From: Liquidambar formosana
Taxonomy: Eukaryota; Streptophyta; Magnoliopsida; Saxifragales; Altingiaceae
DNA length: 64,000 nt
Direction of reading: 5' to 3'
Assembly: GCA_039720395.1 (NCBI GenBank)
Contig: CM077823.1
Span: 5,942,909 to 6,006,908 of the forward strand
Position numbers and translations under genes: made by a program. Position 1 is the stretch's first letter; every line of letters starts with the position of its first letter. A model generated the notes under the pieces. It saw only the letters and a list, made by a program, of their open reading frames with translations. It was not told the DNA's origin and ran no database searches. Positions 55,545 to 64,000 of this stretch are shown here, piece after piece.

Positions 55545-56190
55545 CTAACAGAAGGGGCCTATATAATTAAAGAAAATAGAGGGGTAAAACTTTATTGCTC
55601 TAATCCTTAGAGCAAACTAATGCCGACTTGGCTTGGCTTGCTTGTCTATGAATTTATGATAGAAGGGCCAATGTAATTAAAGCAAATATAGGGGTAACAT
55701 TTTAAAACTTTGAAGCTATATTTGGTTTAGGGATTTTATCAAGGAAAAAAGATATATGAGGAATTGTACTTTTTCTTATTTAGGTTGCAATGGAAAATTG
55801 GTAGAAGAATAATAATTGAAATAATTTTGGCTTTGTATGATTTCATTTTGGGCCAGGCTATTGCTATCACTTAAAATACTCTAAACCCCCCACTATTTAA
55901 AATAATTTGTTAAATTCTTTATATCTAAATGTAAATTTACCAATAAGGACATGTCTACTTAAAAACTTAAAAAATTTCCTATCCCCACCCCACTCCACCC
56001 CCAACTTCAAAAACATTGCACTATCTATAGATTTCATACTTTCACTGAACCCTAACAATCTTGACACCAAATCCACATTTACATGAAAAATTAGTGTTTG
56101 TCAGGTTATATTGAATAATGGATGAGAAAAGCATTGATAGAAATGATATTAGCAACCAAAATGTAAGTATTTATACATTTTTTTATCGAG
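55545..56190. other. Gene-free DNA, includes an empty-site paralogue of the MULE insertion
   Basis: 55608-55672 (GAGCAAACTAATGCCGAC...TTTATGATAGAAGG) matches the flanks of the fold-back element at 49858-49901 and 50477-50495. The rest is AT-rich without features. Confidence 0.5.
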
Positions 56191-56199
56191 TTTAACTTA

Positions 56200-56690
56200 A
56201 GTTTTTAGTATGCTGAATTTCATCTTGTTTGGTTTCTCGACTCCAAACATGTTTACAATGTTCATTTTTATAACACCGAACTATTTTAATGCGTTCTGAC
56301 TTTTAAGTCCAAACAAAGTTATTTGGTTCCATTTCCCAACTCCGAACAAATGGATATTGTTTGGTTATGTAACTTTGAACAAATGAATGTTGTTCACTTG
56401 TAGGAGTTTGAATAAGCTTGTGTTGTTTCGTTTTGAGACACCAAACAATTTAACTATACAACAATTGAGAATTATTCGTTTATGTAACTGTGAATGGATT
56501 TTGAGTGTTCGTGTTTATAAGTCGGAACAAATAAGAGATGTTCGGTTTTAAATGTCGGAATGTTTTTATATTGTTCTTTTCTATAAAGCCGAATATATAT
56601 ACTTTGTTCTTACTAATAAGTTCGAACATATATGCTTTGTTCTTACTAATAGGTCTGAACAAATAAGAGATGTTCGGTTTTGTGTAACCT
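56200..56690. repeat. Degenerate minisatellite with about 40-bp units
   Basis: Variants of TTGTTC...TATAAGTC(C/G)GAACAAAT recur about ten times, with intervals near 40 bp. On the minus strand a repeating frame appears (LISKNK motif), but it is a consequence of the DNA repeat. Confidence 0.7.
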
Positions 56691-57151
56691 GAATAGTTTC
56701 AAAAATTATTATTTTTTAACATTGTTTACTTGTTGTAGGGTGATAATGTGTCCACTCAAGGTAGTGTGGTTGAGTCTGCTTTTGTCATGGATTACAGTAA
56801 TGAGTTTACTACTTATGTGGACGTCGGTGTTAGTCATTGGTGAATCAATAGTGCCAGTTCATGTCGGCGTTGATTTGTGGTAGCGTTTGTTTGCATCAGC
56901 GTTAGCGTTGGTTTCTGGTGAGGCAACTCGTTGTCGATCGCCGTTGGTTTCCGGTGAGTCTTGCTGAGGACAATGTCGTCTTCTTTGGTAAAGGGCAAAA
57001 GGCTTGAGAAGGGCCAGATTAAGTTGGGGGTGGGGTAGGGTGGGGTGAGATGGGTAGGGTGGAAAAATGTTTAGAGAATTTTTTATTAAAGGTATTTTAG
57101 GAAGATAGGGGAGTGCTTTCAGTAAAATTTGAGAGAATTCAATTAGTAGGG

Positions 57152-57368
57152 GGATTTGGATTTGCTCAAGTTGGGGTCTTCAACTTGACGCTCAATTTAG
57201 CGTTAGATTTTGGACATGTGAGAGATGCAATTATCAATGGCTAGGATGAGGAAGCTTTAGCATTTGTAGGAAAAGTCTAGCCGTTGATAATTGCATCCCC
57301 ACGTGTCCAAAATCTAACGCTAAATTGAGCGTCAAGTTAAAAACCACAACGTGAGCAAATCCCAATCC
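57152..57368. mobile_element. MITE-like hairpin in the promoter region of the pseudouridine synthase gene
   Basis: The arm GGATTTGGATTTGCTCA... pairs with the reversed ...TGAGCAAATCCCAATCC over about 95 bp, with a GACGCTCAATTTAGCGTTAG core repeated as a perfect inverted block. It ends about 120 bp before the ATG at 57488. Confidence 0.75.
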
Positions 57369-57487
57369 ACCAGAGAGAGGGTGAAAGTAAAAAATTTAAA
57401 AATTCTCATAAACCCCAACAAAAAATGCAGAGCCTTAAACCATGCACTCTAATGTCGGAAACCTGAAAACCCTAGAGAACACTTCAA

Positions 57488-59218
57488 ATGACAGACGATG
57501 CACATCCACCATTGATCGCCGACAACCCACAGCCTGCGATGAAATCAAGCGGTCCAGAAGATCCCAACAACTCGCCTGATCGACGGTCTGGATCTCCCCT
57601 CCAAAGGCCTTCGAAGATCGCAAGAACCGCCTCTCATTTCAGCGACGACGACGAAGGAGAAGAATCAAAAGAAAAAGAGCCTACAAGCGTGATGAACCGA
57701 AACCCTAGAATTCAGCGTTATTTGGTCGCAATCGAGTATATCGGAACTCGCTTCTCTGGCTGCCAGAAGCAACCCAATTGCAGAACTGTCATTGGTGTTC
57801 TCGAGGTTTTTATAATTTCTATTAAACTGTACAGCCTGTTTGGTTCATGAGAAAATGAACGAAAGGAAAAGAAAAATTAGGAAATGATGTCGATTATAAT
57901 TTTTTGCTTGGTTCACGATCTGAAAATTTTGCTATTCGTTTTTCAAAATGCAGGAAAGCAGAAGACGGCATTGAAACTACATTTGGCGTAGTGTTTTTGG
58001 AATCAAATTTTTGATTTCATTGTTTTTAAAAAATGTATCCTTCTATCATCTCAAAACGGCCTGAAAATGGCGAGTTCTCAAAATATGATATTGTTTTCAT
58101 TTTGAGTCAATGAGAACTTGCAGTTAGGCTGGTTTTCAAGTTGTAAGGGGCAACTCTTCGAAGTCTCCTGAAAACGCTCACTATAAGAAATGCTGTGGGA
58201 AATTTTTTTTGAAACGCCCTCCCAAGCTTGTTTTACTGCCATTTTTGCCTTCCTCGTTTTCAATAACGGAAAACCTTTTTCAGATTATGAAGTGGTATTT
58301 AGTCTTCACTCACTTTTTTTTTTTTTTTTTTTTTTTTTTTGGGCTTAGTTATTTAGTCTCAATTACTTTAGAAATTATGCTCTGTTTGGGAGCTGAGAAA
58401 CATGAGGAAAAGTACGGAAAATGAAAATTTAAACCTCACTGTTCTGTTCTTATTGAAGAATGAAGGGACGTAATGCTTTGAAATGCTTAAGATGGAAGTT
58501 ATTTTTAGGTTCCGTTTGTTCTTGGAAAAAATGAGTGAAATGAAAGGAAAATGACGAAAATGGCTTACCATTTGGTTCATGACTCAAAAATGTTTTTTTT
58601 TTTCTTTTCTTTTGGAACTGTGACTGAAAACTCGCCACTTTCAGGCCATTTTTTGGTCATTAAAAGGTTCAAGTTTTGAAAATGTGGAAAACTGCTTTTG
58701 ACCCTATTTAAAAAATAGCTTGGTTTTAGAAAATTTCTTAAAAAAACAGTTTTCAAAAATACCCGCCAAACACATTTTCTCTGTATTGTTTTCCAAATGA
58801 AGTCTAAACTCCTTGTTATCTGGGTTCTCAAGAAAATGAAAAATATCAACTTAGTTAATCATGTGCAGTTACTTGGGCCAGTTAGGTTAGAGATGTTTGG
58901 TTTCTTGAGAACTAAACAGCAGAAACTATAAGGCTACACATTTCTTTTACCTTTTTGTTTCCTCTGTTTTCTCTGCTTCCAAAGAGAGCCCTAAGGTTTA
59001 TGTTTTCGTTTTATTTTATTTTATAGAACAAGAGGAGATCTTGTGTTATGTTCTTTCAATAATTTCTGTTGCCCTTTTTTTTCTCCTTTTTAAAGTTGTG
59101 GTTCTCAATTGAAAGAAATATATCTGTTGTGCTAATTTTGGGTTCTTCATGGTTCATGTAGGAGGCTTTTCATAAATTTATTGGCCAGCCGGTTTCAATC
59201 TCTTGTTCAAGTCGAACT
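57488..59218 (+). CDS. 5' part of a TruA-type tRNA pseudouridine synthase gene (continues beyond the window)
   Basis: Exon 1 57488-57805 (106 codons) and exon 2 59162-59218 (19 codons), phase 0. The N-terminus is a low-complexity charged region, then RYLVAIEYIGTRFSGCQKQ and GVLE. Exon 2 gives EAFHKFIGQPVSISCSSRT. This is the first beta-strand region of TruA-family enzymes. The next residues should include the catalytic Asp (RTDAG) and were not found downstream in the window, so the following exon probably lies beyond 64000. The enzyme would convert uridine to pseudouridine in RNA. The intron already carries SINEs and a LINE. Confidence 0.8.
58308..58340. repeat. T homopolymer in intron 1 of the pseudouridine synthase gene
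   Basis: A T run of about 30 bases with no other feature. Confidence 0.8.
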
Positions 59219-59329
59219 GTAAGTCTGAGATCTGCTGCTTAATAGTGGCTTTTATTTTTTATTTAGCTCATGTATCATTTAGCGTACTACGAACTATTTA
59301 TTTAACGAAATTGTTTTAAGAGAGAGTAG

Positions 59330-59462
59330 GAGCCAATGTCTAGTGCATTGGTTAACATCTCAGGCTAGAAGGCACAGGTTGGACTTTCGAGTCTTGAGAG
59401 TGGGCACTTCTTGCAAAAAATGTGGAAAGTTTTGTTGTTGATCCAAAAGAAAAAAAAAAAGG
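59330..59462 (+). mobile_element. SINE-like element with A-rich tail
   Basis: GTCTAGTGCATTGGTT (A-box-like) and GGTTGGACTTTCGAGTC (degenerate B-box) are followed about 70 bp later by a run of A. Low similarity to the boxes, so only probable. Confidence 0.35.
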
Positions 59463-59469
59463 TGGAAAG

Positions 59470-59880
59470 TTAGGACCGTATTCATCTCATCCCTTCTAGG
59501 AGCCCGCTTGGCTGGACCAGCATTGAGTTTGCCTTTTATTGTTTCAAGAGATTGGGACTCATGAGTAGAGGTTTAACAGAGTGCTATACCAGCTGCTAGG
59601 TCCCAGCCTTGCACAACCTTATTATATCCTAATGCAACGTGGCACTGGCACATAAAAAATTCTAGGAAGATAAATTTAGGACCGGATCTAGATCATCCCT
59701 TCTAGGATCCCACTTGGCTAGACCTGCACTAAGTAATGGTCTTTTATTGTTTGAAGAGAATGGGATTCATGAGTGGAGGTTCAGCGGAGTGCTATACCAG
59801 CTGCTAGGTGCCAGTTTTGCACAACCTTAGTACTATTATTTTCATAATGCAACGTGGCACTGGCACATGGAGAATTCTAG
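59470..59880 (+). repeat. About 206-bp tandem duplication in the intron
   Basis: Both copies contain AGGACCG.AT, CATCCCTTCTAGGA, TGCTATACCAGCTGCTAGGT and CAACGTGGCACTGGCACAT, at 59472 and 59676. They differ by scattered substitutions and small indels. Origin unknown, non-coding. Confidence 0.85.
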
Positions 59881-59944
59881 GAAAATACTTGATACTCCAT
59901 GTATAGTTTGAATGCCATTTTGGATTGAAGTAGGTACTTGAGAA

Positions 59945-60170
59945 ACACTATTCCTCTTGGGTAGCCCAGTTGGTAAGGGCAAACTCGTGATTGTGTGGTT
60001 AGGTGCATGGTCTCGGGTTCGATTCCCCACTAGGACAACCTAAGATTTAAGTGGGGGGCCATGGTGGTGGGTTGCTGTGCTAGTTTCCTTGGGGGGTTTA
60101 GGTTCCATGGGTGGGTCCAAAGGGCCCTGCTGTGGGATGGTTCAAAATATCACTATGATTATTTTAAAAT
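59945..60170 (+). mobile_element. tRNA-derived SINE
   Basis: GGGTAGCCCAGTTGG (A box) and GGGTTCGATTCCCC (B box) about 50 bp apart form an internal pol III promoter. The tRNA-unrelated body follows (CCATGGTGGTGGGTTGC...). A tRNA cloverleaf is not preserved, so this is a SINE and not a tRNA gene. Confidence 0.7.
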
Positions 60171-61700
60171 ATATTTTGAAATATCATTTCCTTTTAGTAA
60201 GTCATTTTTGTTTAATGATTTATTATTTGACTAGTCATCACTCCTAGCTTGGTACTGATCAATTTCAACCAGCTTATTAGGAAGTCCCGTGAAAAGTCTA
60301 GTGGAGATCCTCTGGTTGCTTACCCATGCAATCCTGCAGTGGGTTTGTTGAAATTTAATTAATTAAAATTTTTACAAACACAGATTTCAAAGCATTTGTC
60401 TTCTTTCTTCTCTGTCCTCACCATAGAAAACTTCTTGCTAATGAATAGATTATAGTGTTGAGGAGATTATACTTTCCAATATGCATAGCACAATCTTGTT
60501 TTACCATTCCGTTTGCCCCTTGATACTAGAAATGATATAACAGGATTTGTACAGCTGCCTGCAGATAGTTGGTATACTATTTAATTTCGTCAATTGAGTT
60601 CCCAAGCTTTTCATTTTTTTTTTAATTATTTTTTTTCAATTGGGTGCCTACTGTAAACAATTGTGTGTTGACCAAATGGAAAAGTACATGATGTGCACAT
60701 GATGCATATTTATCCATAATATGACTTTTTTTCTCTTCTGTACATATGGAATTCCTATTTTCCCAGTGCCCTATAACATCCCTGTTTTACCCTCAAAACA
60801 AGGTGGTTTTGAGGTGTTGTTTCTAACCTCCTTCCTCATGTGTTGCCGACTGTGCTGGCTGCCATGTCTGACCCTCCCTCCCATTGCAATAACCAGCCAT
60901 CATGGCCATGGCAGCCATGCAGGGCTCTTCTTTATTTTTAACACTAGATCCAAACCCATGAGCTTTGAGGTCAGTGACAGAGAATCCATGGTCATGGAAA
61001 CCATGGATGTTGCAGGATATACACCGCACAATGGGTACTTACTATAATGTCAATCAAATAGATAGATTTAGATCTGTGGAAGCCAGAATCCAAATGTAGA
61101 ATCTACTTCATACGGTTGCAAGACAGAGAGTGTGGCAGATTCCGACGAAGCCATGTTGATGGCAATCAGAGTTCTGCCGATGGTGGAGGCACATGGGTGG
61201 ACGCCTCTAAGAGTTCATTTTCAGCAAATCTATGACCACCATCCACCCCCCCCCCTTGTGCGCGCGCGTGCGCGAACAACAAGAAGAAAAAAACCTTATA
61301 AAAATAAAAAACCATCTAAACTTGAAAAAACTAAAACTTCCACCAAGCCCATCATCCACATCGCCCAAACACCCATCATCTCAGCCCCACAACACCATTA
61401 ACACTCATCTCCATTCCAATCCCAAAAATCAAATCTGATTTTCAACCTGACATAACCCTTGCTCTGCTCCCTCCATTGAAACTTGCTCACATGATTAAGA
61501 GGGTCTCAGTTTGGGTTAAAACTCTTGTTGTCATCCCTTGCACGAAGAGTTGTAGGACGTGGAGAAGGTGGCGTTGGGTGGCTTAATGGTAGGTGTTGTA
61601 ATGGGTAGGTTTTGGATAGTTGCAAAAGGGGTGAAGGAGGTGGATGAAGGATGATGCTTTCAGGTTGAGGGCTAAAGGATCAGAGAGGGACTAGTTTGAA
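60171..61700. other. Intron or intergenic DNA, no gene recognised
   Basis: A C run and GCGCGCGTGCGCG (61245-61275) are composition oddities. No coding frame is convincing. Confidence 0.4.
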
Positions 61701-61705
61701 ATAAG

Positions 61706-61714
61706 ATTTTTTTT

Positions 61715-61748
<34 letters not shown>

Positions 61749-64000
61749 ACGAAGACCAAGGAAAAAAAAGAAAAGAGAAAAAAGGAAAAACTAAAACCAG
61801 CTACAATAAGAAAAACTAAAACCAGCTACAATTGTCTAGACGACAGGCCTCCATAAGTGGGTTAGGGAGAGAGGTAGCATCAAGGAAACCTGAAAAACCC
61901 ACACTGAGAGCCCACTTTGCCATAGCATTAGCCACCCCATTTGCCATTCTTGGGATTTTGCGGAAAGAGGCGGAGCTCACTTGACCCAATCCATGATGAA
62001 TATCCCAGATAATGACTTCATAGTGCCAAGGGGCATCCATAGACGGGGTGAAAAGATCAATAATGGCCTGAGAATCACCTTCAACCCAGATATTTCTCCA
62101 TAGCTTATCTCTCGCCATCTTAATAGCTAATCTAGCTGCTTTAGCCTCAACAACCGTTGGGTCCACACCTTCTGAGATATGGGACCAAACCCCTAAACTA
62201 TTGCCAAAATGGTCACGACCCACTCCTGCTGCACAACATGCCAAAAGGCCGATTGCGGCATCAAAGTTCACCTTCACAAAATTGACTAGAGGATGTTCCC
62301 AACGGTTTAAAGAGGTAGAGATTTGAGAGATGCCACCATCCTCTAGAAGAGTAGCTAAGGCAAAGAATTCAGCTTTCTTGGCTTCAATATCAGAAAGCAT
62401 TCTAAGGGGTGTAACATCACTGCCCTCAAAGATCACCATATTCCTACACTTCCATGGAATTTGACAAAAAAACGCAGCCCATGTAAGGAATTCGAACTCA
62501 TCAGAGAGTTGGATATTGAAATCTGAGGAAGGGTTTAAGATAGCTTTGCACCAGTCAAGCAAACCAAAATGCAGGAAAGAGTCTGTTCTAAGTTCCCATC
62601 TGCTGAACCACATTGATTTCGCAATAGGACATTGGAAAAAAATGGTGTTTCGGCTTTTCAATCTCAGCTTTGCATAAAGGACAATAACGGTCCTCTATAT
62701 GGAATTGAATTGCTAGCATTCCTCTGGTAGGTAAAGCCCCTGAGAATATTCTCCAAAGCAAGGTCTTCAGTCTCTCATGAAGCTTAGATTTCCAAAGCTT
62801 TTTCCAAACAGCCTCTTACACATCATCCATATGGCCCCATCTCATTTGTTGATCACAAAAATGGGCAGATTTGATGGAGAATTTACCTGATCGAGATGCC
62901 ACCCATGCAAGCTTGTCGCTGCAATCATGTTGGGGCAACGAAATTTGTAAGATTGCTTGTATATCAGATTCATCCACAAAAACCTCAATCAGGTTTTGTT
63001 TCCACTCCGCATTATCTATCAATTCTGCTTTTAGTTGGAACCTCATCCACTTCTTGTCTTGGTGATATCCTAAAATTGTCCACCAATGGTACCCATGGCT
63101 CTGTCCATATGTCAGTGGACTCCCCATTACCAACAACAAAGAAGGCCTCTTTCAACACAATATCTCTCGAATCTAAAATGGCTTTCCAAATCTGTGAGTC
63201 AGATTGATGTTTCTGGACATGGAGAAACGAATTCCTTGAACAATATTTTTTTGATAATAGGGAAACGCATACCTTTTTCTCCCCATATGCCATTTGCCAA
63301 CCCAACTTGGCAAGAAAAGCCCTATTAACATCTTTAGTTCTTCGAAAACCCAAACCTCCTAGATTTTTTGGTTTGCAGATCTGGTCCCAGGCTTTTAAAC
63401 ATAATTGATGTTTATTATCATCAGAGTGGCCCCACCAAAACGTCCTTATTTTGCTGTCAATATCCAAACACAAAGTAGTAGGTAGGGAAAAAGAAGGCAT
63501 GGCATAAGAAGGAAGAGAAGTCCTACAAACATAGTGATCTCAAGATAGATAGCATCCCTTTTAATAAGCTTGAAACCCAAAGAAGATTTAATCTCAGTGG
63601 CTTTAACATGGGTAATATTCTTAGTGAAATAAACTCTTGACTTACTAGTATTGACCTCTTGCCCAGACCATTCACCATACAGCTCTAGACTCTCCTTGAT
63701 AGTCTTTGCTTCTTTAACATTAGCCTTCCCAAAAATGGTCAAATCAACAGCAAACATTAGGTGAGAAATGGAAGGGCAATTCCTTGCAATTTTTACACCG
63801 TGAAGCTCCCCATGTTCTTCCTCTCTCAACAAAATTCTAGAAAGAACTTCAGCATAAATGATAAAGAGGAAAGGTGAAAGAGGGTCACCTTGACGAAGCC
63901 CTTTCTTGGGAACGATGTATAACCCAAAGGCCCTCCATTAATAAGGAGAGAAAAAGTGGGAGTGGTAATGCACTTCATAATCAACTCAATAAAAGAGGAG
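61706..64000 (-). mobile_element. L1-type LINE on the minus strand, 5' part outside the window
   Basis: The poly-T run at 61708-61745 is its poly-A tail. From right to left: RT with GLRQGDPLSPFLF (about 63880-63900), then MFAVDLTIF at the YADD/FADD position (second catalytic Asp replaced by Val, so this RT is dead), a reverse-transcriptase tail (WWGHSDD, CKPKNLGGLGF) and a C-terminal RNase H-like domain with VNFDAAIG and VEGDSQAIID (62661-61816). Frames are broken in several places. It lies in intron 2 of the pseudouridine synthase gene, opposite in orientation. Confidence 0.8.

Noticed and set aside
59945..60020. A tRNA gene
   Set aside because: A and B boxes are present but no cloverleaf or CCA-type end is readable; the following non-tRNA body fits a SINE.
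61132..61438. Proline- and lysine-rich open frames near the C run
   Set aside because: No start context or conservation, and composition follows the DNA repeat.

Overview
The window is nuclear DNA of a flowering plant, most likely a eudicot. It has spliced genes with GT-AG introns, AT-rich intergenic DNA, a plant-type YTH (ECT) gene, ACD6-like ankyrin/PGG remnants, and plant retrotransposon, Helitron, MULE, hAT, SINE and L1-type LINE families. I cannot name the species. About four fifths of the window is mobile DNA in several nested layers.

Layout. 1-1961 is the 3' part of an LTR (probably Ty3/gypsy). 2311-18883 is a complete 16.6-kb Ty3/gypsy element of the Tat/Ogre type. It has LTRs at 2311-3644 and 17566-18883, a GCTGG target duplication, PBS and polypurine tract, and a Gag-PR-G-patch-RT-RH-aRH-INT frame broken by a single stop. 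On the opposite strand it carries two spliced genes whose frames are intact across the inferred introns. Both belong to the plant mobile domain (PMD)/DUF7745 group. A 112-bp tandem repeat array with a 560-bp higher-order period fills its 3' region. 18889-35000 is an AT-rich mosaic: two inverted ACD6-like pseudogene remnants, three relatives of one Helitron family, hAT elements, inverted-repeat elements and a SINE. 35160-48600 is a YTH-domain (m6A reader) gene with MITEs in its introns and a one-base frameshift in the YTH domain. 49902-50476 is a 575-bp fold-back element with a perfect 9-bp duplication. 51256-55536 is an L1-type LINE whose 5' half is inverted. 57488 to beyond 64000 is the 5' part of a TruA-type pseudouridine synthase gene. 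Its second visible intron carries SINEs, a 206-bp tandem duplication and another L1-type LINE on the minus strand.

Most unusual observation. An 18-bp palindrome (consensus CATGCACGTACGTGCATG) recurs in groups of two to four units, almost always exactly 21 bp apart, at ten places. All ten lie inside the Tat/Ogre element. One array lies upstream of the TATA or TATA-like sequence of each of its three presumed transcription units: the LTR and the two antisense PMD-type genes. Further arrays lie in the first intron or leader of the same units. This looks like one element-wide operator set. A self-regulatory or anti-silencing circuit involving the element's own antisense proteins is an inference that can be tested. 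All coordinates and splice sites were read by eye, and no database search was run.
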